Shown piece after piece: positions 22,501 to 37,500 of a DNA stretch of 64,000 bases. The stretch comes from Liopterus haemorrhoidalis. Lineage: Eukaryota > Arthropoda > Insecta > Coleoptera > Dytiscidae. Both the position numbers and the translations under genes were made by a program. The stretch spans positions 30,980,306 to 31,044,305 of the forward strand of contig OZ020616.1 of the NCBI GenBank assembly GCA_963971575.1, in the 5' to 3' direction. Every line of letters begins with the position of its first letter. The stretch's first letter is position 1. The notes under the pieces are model-generated. The model ran no database searches and was not told the DNA's origin. It saw only the letters and a list, made by a program, of their open reading frames with translations.

Positions 22501-25500
22501 CTTGATACTTGGTACTTCAAGTACTTTTCATCAGTACTTGGCCCAGCTCTGATGCTAGCAGGCTAGTTTGATGGTGAATGGAGAATCCTTAAAAATGAGA
22601 GAGGAAAGAATAGTTAGGAGGATGTGGGAGAGAAGACCGAATATCCGTCGACCAGTGCCGTCCAAACTGGGTGCCGTGGCTGGAATACAGGGGCACCGCG
22701 AAAATATTCCAATATCCCTGCAACTGCGTTAAGGTGGCTACACACGTAACTGCAAACTTGACAAGCATGCATGATCAATCTTTTTGTACAAGCACGGAAA
22801 ATTTCCCTTTGACGCCTCACGATACAAGAATTCTTGAACAATCATTGCCAGTTTGTACTTGGACTATGTTGAACTCGGACGACGATGCGCTAGCTTTGGC
22901 TACTTTTTGCCTTGTGTTTTGTCCATAAGAGGAAAACGCGATATGTGGTGTAAAGAGTGGTTAATGAAAATAAAAACCTATTCCCATATTAATTTATTGA
23001 GTGAATTGAAGATATATCAGCGTGACTGGCATAATTATTTCGAAATGAATGCAGAAACTTATATGAACCTTTGGTCACTCGTAATACCTTTAATTAAAAA
23101 GAAGGATACGATCATGAGAGAAGCTATAACCCCCTACGAAAGATTAACATCAACATTACGAATTCTCGCGACCGCAAGGAGTTACACCTGTAAAGCTCAC
23201 TCACGACTGACGTTTGTTTGTACAAGCCGTCTTTGGTACACACGTTCCGTTTCACTTGCGCAAGTGCGGCTTGTCCAAGCTTGCATGATTCAAATTCAAT
23301 CCATCATCAAGCGGCTTGTATAATTAAAATGCTTGCGCAAAATTATCCTACAGACGGTAAAGCCTACTTGCACAAAAACATTGATCATGCATGCTTGTCA
23401 AGTTTGCAGTTACGTGTGTAGGCACCTTTAGTTAGACCAATGTTTTGTCTTGGTGCGAACCGAAAGAGTTTGGGATCCACTGAGCTAACCGAAGTCTAAC
23501 AAGTATTGGGCGAAGTCTAACAAATACAGGACACATAGTAAGAAATGACAATTAACGGACCAAGATGGAGGACTTACGTAAGTAAGGCCAAAACTCAATC
23601 CGGCTGACAATGCCCAAAGAAGAAGAGGCTGGTTTGAATTCAGTATGCAAACATACTTTTTACATTGCGAATTGGCTAGCCCTGCAACGCAGTTTAAGTC
23701 TATTCTCATAAGAAGCCAGCCATTACCACGACGATTGCAACTTAATAAGTCAGCTACCGTTTGACTGTGCATATGTGTTGACATCGTTTTTATTTTCGTA
23801 AAAACGAATTCTGTGCAAATTTCAATAAGCCAGCTATATTTAGTTGATCTACCATAGATAAGGCTGAAATTAAATTACTCCGAATTGAAACACAAAGCAA
23901 ACCATCTCCGGTAAAAATCAATCCTTTAATAGAACATTTAATCCGGACATTTATAATAAACATACGTAGATTTGTGGTTGTGATGTAAAAATGCTCTTTT
24001 TTGTTTTCGTTGTGTTGTTTTTCTTTCTTTAAAATAAAGCAGAATGCTGGTGAGTCTGAAAGTTAGTTCATTTTCATTTCATTGTAAATAATCTTGGAAT
24101 AAATATAAATATTTACCTAGAAAACATGTACAGTTATTAACTTTTAAAGTATATAACCTATAATTACTGGTACCTATAAAGTACCTATATGGGAAAAGTA
24201 GATATTCTTAAGAATAACCTGTCATTTTAGTTAGAATATCTATAGAATAACTATAGATATTAACATTACTATTATCAGTTATTTTATATATCACAATTAA
24301 TATTAACTAAAACTTACTTTGCTTGCAGAGATTTCTTGGCTGTAATTAAATCAGATTCAGATCTTCCACTTCCTAAATCATTCCGACCTTCAATAGTTAA
24401 CAATTGTGTCGCAGTGCGTACATTAAAAACTTGTATTTGTCCATCCAATGTAGCAACAGCAACATCATCACCATTCGGTTTATAAGCAACGAATAACCCA
24501 TCAGCATTCAATTCTAGAGTTTCATGTGCTGAACCTTTTTCAAGAGCATCCCATAGACGTAATGTTTTATCCCAGGATACTGAGGCTAACGCAGTACTAT
24601 CTGCAGTTGGACAAAACGCTATACTCCAGACAGGACCCTCGTGACCACTGAGAATTTCTAGTAGTCGGCCTAGTTTTAAGGACCACAGGAATATTTCGAA
24701 CACATCTTGACCTCCAGCTGCTACAAATTCTCCGCTGCTATCCACTGCTACACATGCTAGTTGGACTGGTCTGGGTGAAGCCAGTGTACGGAAATTTCGG
24801 TACCTAAAATACAATATTTGATGCAATGCTACAGAGCAATTTTGTATATCTAGTTGCATGTATTTTAATTTATTTTTAACAAAACCGAAGAGAATAATTG
24901 TTTACCTTTTTTTATTCATACATTCATAAATAAAGAATTATATGTGGCCTTTTTAGACTTCAGCAAAGCTTTTGACAATGTAAACCATACCAAGATGATG
25001 AAAATACTCAAAGATTTAAATGTTGATAATAAAGATATTCGAATAATCAACAACTTGTATGAAACGCAGTCAGCAGCAGTCCGAATTGAAAACAGCCTAA
25101 TAGAATACAGAAAAATAAAAAGGGGAGTAAGATAAGGATGTGTATTGTCGCCGGTATTATTTAATATTTATACTGAACATATATTTAAATGTATACAGAA
25201 CATCGGAGGAGTCAAATTTGGAGGAAAAAGATATAATAACATCAGGTATGCAGATGACACGTTATTCTTGGCGGAAAGTGAAGCAGATTTAGTACAACTG
25301 ATAGAAATTGTACAGAGAAAGAGTGAAGAATGGGGTCTTCAGCTGAATACCGAGAAAACAGTTTACATGGTAATATCGAACAAAGTGAACAATACCTACC
25401 AAAACTTAAAAATAAATTACACAGAAATAAAACATGTAAAACAATACAAATATTTGGGAAGTATTATATCAGAAAATGGCAAATCAGATGCAGACATTAA

Positions 25501-28500
25501 TACCAGAATAGGCATTACTAATGCTGCATTTCATAAACTTAGGTAATTGTTAACGAACAGAAATATTTATTTAGGCACTAAAAACAACTGCTATCTTTGG
25601 AAGTGAATGCTGGATGTTAAATAAATAGAATATTAATAAAATAAAAGCCTGTGAAATGTGGGTGTATAGGAAATGTTTAAAAGTACCGTGGACTGACAGA
25701 GTGAATAACCTAGAGATATTAAATAAAATGAAAGTAAACAGACAGTTATTAAGTAAAATTAAAAGACATCAGTTAACATGTTTTGGTCACATAGTGAGGA
25801 AAACAAATATTGAGTGGAACTTATGTAGTGGACCATGTGAAAAAAAAAAACGTGGCAGAGGACGTAGAAGAATAACTGTTGTTTCTAGTATTATAAGTGA
25901 GACAGGGAAAATTTCAAAAACTAATTAATGAAGTATACGATACTAGGGACGATAGAATCAAGTGGCGTTCATGGTAGCCGATGTCTGTATCAGATATGGA
26001 ACTTTATTGGATTGATAGGACATTCATAAAGGAATATTTTTTATTCAAAATATCTATCATACAGTATTGAGCAAAACAAAGGATACTTCTTGAAAATCCG
26101 TAAATTTCAATTTATTCATTTAATAATTTAACTTAGAAAAAAAGTATATTCCACAAATATTTCCATTATTTCAAAATACATAGTTTTATTGGTTTATAAA
26201 ACACTTAGAAAGAAAATTCATAAAAAAATAGTGTAATATTAACATAACATTATGATTCTAATAATTTTTGTTTACGAGCAAAACAAAAGAAACTTATTTA
26301 TTTATAACAATAAGTAAAACATAAAATTAATATTTGGTCCAGTAACCTTTGTTTTTTATAACTTCTTGGCATCTATTAGGCCTAGAATTTATTAAATTAA
26401 TAACAACATCTGAGGGTACTGATTCCCAAGCACATTGTATAGCTTCATACATGGCCGCTTTGTTGGTGTATCTTACGCTGCCAATCTTCCGATCTATCAT
26501 TGCCAATCTAATACTCTAATCCTATTTGGTTGCAACCACTCAGTTACAAGTTTAGATTTATGTTTAGGGTCATTACCATGTTGGAACCACCACGATAACG
26601 TCATATTTTCTTCTGCGTAAAGATACATAACTCGCTCCAAAATATTAGACCGGGAGCTCATGACAGTTTTTGGTCTCCGATTTCATACAGCATGCCTTTT
26701 GGAGGAGAGAATATTTACCCTGTGACAACAAAAAAGGGATGGTACTAAACCCCTGCACGCTTTCCGGTCATAGTGAAAATTGCATTTCCACTTAAACACA
26801 AAATTTTTGTGCTTTTCTCTGATTTAATATTGCTTGCCCTTTTGTCAAAAGAAAGTTATAACAAATTTAAAGTCTTTTAAATATATGCATGCGATTCGGA
26901 GGATCCCAAAGGGCTCAAACGGTCATGTGATCTTGTAATAAAAAAATATGATTTTCCGCGTTTTCATACAGCATGCCTATAATTAAAAGACTTTAAATTT
27001 GTTATAACTTTCTTTTGACAAAAGGGCAAGCAATATTAAGAGAAAAAAACAAAAATTTTGTGCAAGTGGAAACGCAATTTTCCCTATGACCGGAAAGCGT
27101 GCAGGGGTTTAGTACCATCCCTTTTTTGTTGTCACAGGGTATATATCTTCTACTCCAAAAGGCATGCTGTATGAAATCGGAGACCAAAAATGTCATGAGC
27201 TCCCGGTCTATATTTCTAAAGGCCACAGCTTTCATTATATCATCAGTTTTGTGGAGAGGACCAACTCCATGCGAGCAGAAACAGCCCCATACCACTACGT
27301 AGCCGCCTCCATGCTTTACTGTTGGGATACAGTAGCGAGGATCTAAACGTTTTTTGGTCGTCTCACAAATTGGTGTCCATTTGATTCAATCAGATTAAAT
27401 TTACTCTCATCTGAGAATAATACAGTTTTCCACTGCTGAAATGTCTAATTTTCGTGATTTTTTGCAAAATTTAATCTAGTCTTAATATTTCGGGAACTGA
27501 GCAATGACTTTTACATGGTTTGCATGGGCTGTTTCTCGTCGCATGGAGTTGGTCCTCTCCACAAAATCCTGTGGACTATAGAAATATTTTGGAGCAAGTC
27601 ATGTATTTTTACGCGGAGGAAAATATGACGTTATCGTTGTGGTTCCAACACGATAACGACCCTAAGCATAAATCTAAACTTAAATTAAATGTTGTAAAAG
27701 ATCTTGGTTTTTATTTTGATACTAAATTAAAATTCAATGTTCATGTGGATAAAACAGTAACATTTTCATTAAAAACACTCGGCTTCATATTACGTTCTTG
27801 TAAAGAATTCACTCTTGTATGGAACCCGTATTATAATATTTACAGTGACCGACTTGAATCAGTACAAAAACGATTTAGTAAATACATGGATTATAAATTT
27901 AATAAAAATCATTTAATATCTTATGAGGATCGTTTGAAAAGGTCTTACAGTTTACTAAGTCTTGCAAATCGGCGCAAACAGATGAACATGAACAATATTT
28001 ATAAAATTGTCAACAATATGATGGATTGTCCAGATATCTTGGAACTTATTAATTTTAACATACAGTTAGTAAATACTAGGCGAAACAATACTTTTTATTA
28101 TAATAATAGAAACACTAATGCAGGTGGAAATTCACCACTGAACAGAATTATGATTCTTTTTGATCAGTATTTTAATAGTAGTGATATTTTTTCCTACAGT
28201 TTTCACAGTTTAAATCTGAAATTAAATTCTTGCTCTCTCAGTAATTGTCTCCTGTATTTCATTTACTATTGATATTTGTGAATATGTGTGTATTTCTTAT
28301 CTATTACTTTTGTATCTTAAACTTTGTAGGTATTTTATATTTTGTACAATGTAATGTGTGGGACTTTATAGGTGTGTAGGACTTGTCTCTGTTTTATTCC
28401 CCGAATAGAATAAAATAAATAAATAAATAAAATTTAAAAAAATTCTCAATGCGTACTTTAAATCACCGAATAATTTTGTGAGGTCTCAAACTTCGATCAG

Positions 28501-31500
28501 CCGAATGTCTGCAATCGACCTCGATCGCGATCGACCGTCTACCCACCTCTGGTATAGACTATCAAAAGTAACGTATTTAAATAACGATAGATTAAAGACT
28601 TACCTTATAACATCATAAGCTCGACAGGTGCCGTCCAATGAAGAAGATACAACAAATTTTCTGTTAGCACTGAATACAACATCTGTTATAGGTGCGGTGT
28701 GCTCTTGAAATGTTACGAAACAAAATCCTGATTGTACATTCCATAATTTGACTTTGCCATCTTCCCCTCCAGTTACCAATAACTGGCCATCATTGGAATA
28801 GGATACACAGGACATGTTATTCGAATGTCCTTGCTGTTTCATAACATAGGTCTCACCTATAATATAACAGCAATAACTAAACAATAAGGAATCAACTACA
28901 CTGGCGAGCATAAAAAACGACTCGAGCTATAAAAATGCCTACAACAATAGAGCTCAAAATGTGCTTACATAGTAGTGACAGAAGATGATTCTGCATTGTT
29001 ACAATTACCCTACGTCCTATGTTATAGAGCAGATGTCGGCAACCTGCGGCCCGCAAATGATTTTATGCGGCCCACCAGTAAAAAAATACAATGTTTACTC
29101 TTCTTATCCAGTGTGACTAATACGACGGAAAGTCAGTAATTAAGTCACAAATACTCAAAGAAATACTTAGCCAAAAATAAGTTTTATTATTCAACGCTTT
29201 ATCAATGCCCCATTGCCTGATATATAAATTCTTTGGGCTGCAGTCTCAGCCACATGCGTACCTCAAGTTCAACCTCGTTATCACCCGCGAAACGTTTGCC
29301 GCCAAGATGCTTAAGTGGGCCAAACAAATGAAAGTCGCTTGGGGCTAGGTCAGAATTGTAAGCCGGATGTTCAAGAAATTGCCAACCTAATTCGTCAATA
29401 GATTCTCTCCTGGGTCAATCGAGCCGAATCAGGCCTGGCATTATCGTGATACAGCAATATTCCTTTCGTCGCCTGGACGTTTTCTTCGAATTGCATCCCG
29501 AAGCAACAACAAAAAAAGTGTTAAGTGTTATCAAGCTGGATTGTGCTGCCTCCTAATGACACTTTTGGAAATAGCTCACTGCTATTTTCAGCTTTCCAAC
29601 ATCAGTTTGTGACCTAATTACTGACTTCCCCTCATACCTTACTGCCGCGCTTATTTAGGTATCTCATGCACAAGCCGTACTTATACCGACGTAAATACGT
29701 GTAAATCGACGTAAATAAGAACTTAAGATCGTAAAAAATAGAAATTACAAAATCAAGTATGGCCCGAAAAAAAAAAAATTATTACAGAGAGGACAGTCCG
29801 TTATTTTTTAGCGCAGTCCTTTAGATTTATTTATTTCTCAAAAACCTGTATCTTTTATTATTTGTCTTTTAAAGTATAGAAATTAAGTTTAACATCCGTA
29901 TGCAAATTGTGGGTGATTCCTAGCGGATAGTGGAGCGATAACAAACAATACGTGGACCAGAAGAAAATATTATTTTGAGAAATAACTGTTTTAAAGTTTG
30001 TTTCGTGTACTTATTTAATGCATTTAACACAGGTTTACTATTTAATATTTCTCATTACGCACACTTGCATTTACCATGTTTGTACACAATGAACTTTATG
30101 TTCTTCACATTCAAGTCACTCAAGTCAATTTTGACAAAAGTTGTACTTAACACATTTGCGCGTTGAACTATCGAAATACAAAATTTTCTTCTTGCAAACC
30201 TTTTTCAGAATTATTCTTTATTTTTTTCCAAAAAATATGGTTACCGTATGAATCGTCGAATGAAGTTCCTGTATGATGTGACCTGGAATTTCACACCAGG
30301 CAAAAACTGAACCTGTTTTCATAGTGACTAACAACTGACCGATACATCAGCGATATTTTAGGAGACTATGTTGTTCCTTAAGAAAAGTTTGTCGGTGACA
30401 ACTTCATGTTCATGCACGATAATGCAAAGCCACATGCTACGATTTGCGCCCGTCAATATCTAAATAAGGTGGGTGTGCAAACCATGAACTGGCTGGCACG
30501 TAGCCCGGTCCTGAATCCCATTGAACACATGTAGGATGAATTCAAAAGACGGTTCTGGTCAGAAACGCCGCACTAACGACCACTGAAGAATTGTAAACCG
30601 CATTGGTGGAGGAGTGGGATGCCGTTCCTCAAGAGACAATAATAAGACTATTGTATCACAAAACGTACGTAGGCAGTAATTAGGTGAATATTAAAGTGAA
30701 TAACTTGTTTCGTATCATGATTCTTTATTTATATTCATATACGTTTTATTATTTTACCCTCTGATGCTGTAATTAATATCCTTACATTTTTAAAAAAACA
30801 AATATAGAATTACATTACAAGAAATAATTCTGAAATGTGAACATGTAATATATTTTTCAGATTTTGGCTTGAGGCTTCAGGACGTGTTCTCGGTCTGAAG
30901 ACATCAGGCAAATAACAATGTCAAAATAAAACTTCTTCGATATCAAGATGAATTAATCTATCTAGAGTGAAACGAAGCAAAATAGTTTATTTTTATTTTC
31001 TTGTCACTGAGGCATAGATATAAGTTGCATGTAGAACTACTTGAAAACATTTCACGAACACAAGCGCTATGAGGATACGTGCATTTTAATTAACCTGGTG
31101 CTGGTTGAACAAATTACAATGAAAGTACTCTTTTTTTGAGTAAGAATACACATTTGCGCATGTGGCTACAATGTAGACTCCACCAGGCGTCGACTAAAAA
31201 TTATTTGATGTGTGTACCTACAGCGCGAACACTAGGACACAAAGGGTTAACAAACCCTAACATTTCCTAATCCTCTTCAATATCTTCTCTTCTAAACTTC
31301 AAATTCCGAAAAATTAGCTTCCAAAAGGCACCAAAATTTTCAGTAATTAGAGAGTTTAGCTCTAAAAAATTAGCTTCCAATTGCAGAAATGGAAGTAAAT
31401 CGATCTGCTCGCCAGAGTATTTGTCGATAAGCATTACTGTTCTTAAATATTAGCTAGTTAATAACAATAACAATTTAAAATAAATAAATAATGTAGTTAC

Positions 31501-34500
31501 TTTGCCATTCCCAGACCAGTAGTTGTCCAAGACCACCACAGCCTAGAGCAATCCAGTCTCCAGTGTTATTTAGAGATATTGACGAGATAGTTTGATCAGA
31601 TATACTTAAAGAATGTATTAAATTCATTTCTGGTAATTCGTGAATAAAGAAAGCTCCAGTAGAAAAACCTAAAAGAATATCAAACAAAATTAAATAAAGA
31701 TAATTAAGATTAATTAAATATATTAAATAAATTCGAACAGTGCGAGTAATTTGTTCCAAAAAATATCACGCACTGTTAAAAACTACGATTTATGAAGTAT
31801 GAAATGAATGGGTTTAATTACGGTGGCTTTAAATTATAGTGGCGACATACGGGTCAATATTTCTGATAGGTCCAGCTAGAAAGTATAGGTCCAGCGGTGG
31901 AGCAGAAGTAAACATTGTTTATCCTATAAAAGTTAGAGACTTTTAGCTGTTTTTAAAGACAATATAGTGTTGTAAACCGGACAATTAACCTCAACGAAAA
32001 TATACTAAGGGATTTATAGAAATATAACCAGTCATCATGTAAGTGTAAAAAGTATCATCAGAACAATAAATAAAATTTTGAATGTGTTCCATATAAATGC
32101 ACACCAGTAATTAAAGAAATAAATATTTGCTTATGTATTATTTAAGATGTTATTATTTCATGATTTTATATGTAACTATCAAGTTATTACGAAGAAAATC
32201 TATTGAATCATTATAAGATCTCAAAGGTAAGAATTAATTTAATATATCTTATTAATATTTTTAGTTTAAAGCTTACATTTAACTTAAATTTAGGTTCCCT
32301 CTTAGCACAAGAAAAATTTGAAAATATATTCATGCGCATTACATGAAATATACTCCTTTCCACAAAAAATTTTAGTCGCAAAATGTGATCTCGAAAACTA
32401 CTCCACAAGATCTATTAACCACTCTAATTTCCAAAATTTCCGCAAAACTTTCTTTCGAAAACTACGTACAGGCTATTCCAAACCTTTAGTCAGAACCAAA
32501 TGGGAATTTCGATATTTTAGGTTGTCACGAGAAGGGACCTTTTACTTGGGTTATTTCATGTTTCACGTTTGGTATGTGAAAATTAAAAATTACAACAGTG
32601 AAACCATGAAGATGAATGACATTTATTAAAAATTTTAATACTTTTTTACATATTTTGAAGACAAAACAAAATAAAAGGGACATTTTTATTAAGAATGACA
32701 AAAAATTAAAATACAATGAAAATGATATTTTATAATAATAATCAATTTAATCTAGAATTTGCAATGTCAGTATGATTTATAAAGCTTAAACAAAATGACC
32801 AAAAGTCCGAATTAATAGATAAAAATGACTAGATTTCAAAATCTAATTCTGCCTAAACGTTTGGAATAGCCTATATTTCGTGGAATAGTTCTATTTTAAA
32901 AGAAACGTATTTTACATTGCTGTCGACGGTAATTATGAAAATGAAAACTGTATAATAAATTCACGGTACAGCGGTATTTTAAATTTTGCTAGTACATGGC
33001 GGTCATTGTATGTCGCCATTGTGATAAATTAAGCCACAGTAGGATTTATTATAATTAGTGCAAAAAAAGATTAAGGAAAATAGGCTTTCTAAAGCTCTCT
33101 TGCCTTGGAAACGTATAAATGTATATACAGTTAATTTCTTTGGTTTAAGAGGAACTAAATGGAATTCTTATTTTTTTAAGTTGTCACGAGCTCAACTTTT
33201 AATGATTAAAGAGGCTTTTGTTAAACAAAATGGTCAAAAGCTCGATTTAATCTTTGAAAGTTAATATATTTCAAAATCTAGTTCCGTTTAAACATTTGAA
33301 ATAGACTATAAGAAATAAAATATTACCTGTAACAAGTATTCTTGTTTGTTGATGATAAGCAGCTGCTGTTAAAACTGCTTCTCTATTTTCTTTTCGAACC
33401 TCGTCAGCTAAATAATGTCGAGATAATTTTTTGTAAAACATTTTGTCTGGTTTTGAGTCTTTATTTTTGTCGTTTCTCGCGGCATTTTGTAGCTCTTTTT
33501 CTACATCTTCATCGGTCTTTTCTCTGAGCTTCGATGTATCTATGTCATCTTCAGAATCACTTTTGTCATCTTGGCGCTAAAATACAAATAGTAAAATTCA
33601 ATGTGCATTTTGTAATTTATTTACCAACCAATATATTATGCATTATAATGAAATTACTTATAATTATTCTAAAACAGTACCGTAAAACGGGGTGAAATTG
33701 ACCAAAAAGTAAAAAAAAAAAATGTTTAGAATATTTACAGATTAACCATCTTTTCCCATAAACATTTTTTTTTTTAAATTATTTTTGTCAGTGTGTCACA
33801 ATACAATACGGTTCGGTTGCACAGAAAATATATTTATTTAGCTACTCTCCGATTTGCATACTTACACCATACCTTAAAAAATCTATCAAAATATTCTACA
33901 CAATAAAGAGTATTTAAACTTGACAGGTAATTTTTATTCATCACTTCTCGTGATCGCTGAAGACGGAAACAGATTGTTGAGCAGTTTCCGAAACGTCCGA
34001 ATATATTTTATATGACTCATGAAATATTATATCTTATTGATACTAATACTCATTTATTGAGTATTAGTATCAATATACTATTCTAGCCTAGTCCAAAAGT
34101 CCTAGTCAAAAAGTCCAAAATAACGGTGTCCGCATTAATATTGGACCATTGCAAAATAATTTCAAAGATATTAGTAGGTAATTTTTAGTGGCGAAATATA
34201 TCAACGCAGAATCTTTGGTCCCATTCAAATTAATGGTGAATGGGGAATCCAATTAGAAGAACAAAGATATCCGAGAACTGTACTCAAGGCCGAGTATCAC
34301 ACAAGAACTGAGAGCCAGACGATTACAGTGAATAGGATACGTTATGAGGATGAGGGAGGACAGAATGGTTAGGAAGATATGGAAAGGATGATTGAATACC
34401 CAGTGGGATCGACCAGTGGGAAGACCTCGCAAGAGATGGATAGATCAGCTAACCAAAGATCTAACAAGTATTGGTATACAGGGTACTTGGCAAGACCTGA

Positions 34501-37500
34501 CAATGAATAGATCAAGATGGAGGCCTTATGTGAGTGAGGCCTAAAGTTAACCTGACTGATAGTGCCCAAAGAAGAAGAGGAAGAAATAATATATCAATAT
34601 GACGTCCCCATAGCGTTTCTTTACATTCATAATTTATTTATTTTTTATCAATAAATATGAAATTATGCAAAATTCCTGAAAAATGGGGGTGATTTTGACC
34701 CACACGATCATGAGCACTTATAACAGCTAAAGTCGCTGTGAATCAGATCTGAACTTGTATACATTGTCAATTTCTCACTGGAAACTGGGACATTTCCATA
34801 TACCTGGAAAACAGCAATAATAGATCCGCTACCTAAAATATCTGATCCACAAGTTGTTTCAGATCTTCGACCTATCAGCATACTACCCACAGCATCAAAG
34901 ATCTTGGAAAAAATTGTGTACAAGCAAATACTTGATCATATTATCAAATGGAAACTACAACCAGAAACACAATCTGGTTTTCGAAGAGGTCACAGCACGA
35001 CGACGGCATTAACAAATATTATTGATGATATTATTAAAAGTAATGATAAACATAATATATCAGCACTGGTACTACTGGACATGTCAAAAGCCTTTGATTC
35101 TGTTGACTTTGGGTTACTTCTATATAAGTTAGAGCTCTATGGATTTCGTCACACTTGTCATAAATGGTTTAAAAGTTATTTGCAAGGTAGAAAACAAATA
35201 ACCATAACTGATACTAATGGAATCAAAAACTATTCCACATCTAGGACAGTTGTATCAGGTGTGCCACAGGGTTCAATTTTAGGTCCTTTACTTTTCAGCT
35301 TGTTTATAGCAGACATTGTTGAATCTATTACTTGTTGTAATATGCAGTTATTCGCCGATGACATTCAGATTTATCATTCTTTTCAACTGCAAGACAGCAT
35401 GGAGTCAATTGGTCAAGTCAACTAAGATCTACATCAAATACTCGAATGGACAAATACAAATAAACTCTTATTAAATCCTACAAAGACACAAGCTATCCTT
35501 TTTGGTCCTAAAAAGAACAGACAACTTATAAAAACTCGTGAGTGCATAAAAATAGGAGCTCATAAAATAGAGTGGACTGACGTCGTCAAAAACTTGGGCC
35601 TACTTATAGACTCAGATTTAAAATTTAATGAACACATTAGCAAGTTAGTTAAATCATCTTTTTTTAAATTAAAGTGTTTGTATCAGGATAGACAATTGCT
35701 ACCGCTTACAGTGAGGAAACAATTAGCTGACTCCATAGTACTTTCGTCTCTAAACTATGGTGACTCTGTATATGGACCATGCCTTACGAATAAGAACAAG
35801 ATTAGGTTACAGAGGGTGCAAAACGCGTGTGTACGATTTGTTAAACGTCTACCAAGACAAACTCCTACGAGTGAACATTTGCGAGAACTCAGCTGGCTCA
35901 CTATGGAAGAAAGAAGAATGCTGCATTTGTGTACCCTAGTGCATCATATTATATAATTTAAACATCCTTCTTATCTGTTTAAGAAAATTAACTTTCGTTC
36001 GAGTGAACATGTAGCGAACCTGAGACGGAAGGATTTGATAACTGTTCCGATACATAAGCAGACTGCCTTTAAAGGGTGCTTTACGTATCAAACATCCAAA
36101 GTATATAATGTAATTCCTGCAGAATATAAAGATCTATCTGTTGCTAGCTTTAAGAAAAAAATAAGAATATCTCTTAAGAACAAAGAAATATTCTTTTAAA
36201 TTATTAATTGAATCTTACCCTTTGCTATGTCCAAACATTATTTCATATTATTTCATTTTAAAGTTTTATTAATTTTTTATTGTATTTTATTATTACTTTG
36301 AATTTTACAGTATGTTTTGTCTGGTATTTATTTATTTTTTATTTATTTATTATAATTTATTTTTTATTTATTTATTATAATTTTATTTTCTATTGTCATA
36401 TATTGTTAATTTATAAATGTAAGTCTTATTGATATTTGGTTATGTATTATTCCGAAGTCATACTACATACTAATATCTAAATTTATAGTATCGAATATTA
36501 ATATGTACAGCCTTGTATTGATATTATTAGTTTTATCTTATTAATATTATATTTTTTTATTATTTTTATTTTTTATAGTTTTTTTTATCTTCTTGTATTT
36601 TAGATTCTTGTCAAGTAGAATTACATATGCATTTTAAAAATGTTGCTGTCAATAGCAAATTTTTGACTTTACAATTATTATTTTTATTTTTTCTGGTGTT
36701 TTTGAATCTTGTCAAGTAAATTTACATAATGATTTTGATAATGTTGCTATTGATAACAAATTTTTACTCAATCATTTTATGAATCGTTATTACGTCTAAT
36801 TTATAAGCTCTATTTTATTTATTTAATTTAATTTACTCAAGTTAACTTCTGAAATATGGAATTGTCTATGTTTAACATGGAATCGTCTTAAATAAGAAAA
36901 TGTAATTTGTATGTACGTCCATTTGAATGTAATTTATTTTGTTTTGATTCTTTCTTATACTTTATTGTACCTGTTTTTAAATCCATTGTACATCTATACA
37001 TAGATATGTCTCACACTGAAATCACACAGAATGTTATATTTACTTCGGACAGGTTGTAAATCACTTAAAGTGAACCTGTTCCATTTGTACAAGAATTTTT
37101 TGTGCAATAAACTTTGTTATTATTATTATTATTATTACATAATTTGATGTATTTTTGAAGATTTACCTAAACCTTCCTTTAAATTTTTTTTTTATGTATT
37201 TTTTTTTTATTACTGTTTTTTTTATGGGAGGGCAAGTCTAGCGGAGGTGTCCCTTCGCCACTGGTTTATCGTTATTAATGGACAGCTGAAAATACCTAGT
37301 GATGACCTAAAACAAAAAAAAAAGGTCCTCACTTCTAAAACAAGTGATTGCTGACCTAAACAAAAAAGGTTTTCACTTCTAAAATATAAATAATGACTTC
37401 CTTAAAAAACAGACCCTTGTTGCAAATATATTTTTCTTTGAGCATTTCTGGTAGGCCGCCCATGCACTTCAGCGTAGACGAGGATTTGTATTTCGAGAGT

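Larger units (their letters stand above)
22560..23620 (+). pseudogene. RTE-like LINE tail, split by a Harbinger element
   Basis: The fragment on the left (about 22560-22660) has a basic ERIVRRMWERRP-type segment; the fragment on the right (23455-23620) has GPRWRTYV followed by CAATGCCCAAAGAAGAAGAG. The same tail occurs at 34250-34580 (GRPRKRWIDQLTKD, RSRWRPYV, TGCCCAAAGAAGAAGAG) and in complement at 46945 and 61835. It is a common end of insect RTE-like LINEs. Confidence 0.55.
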
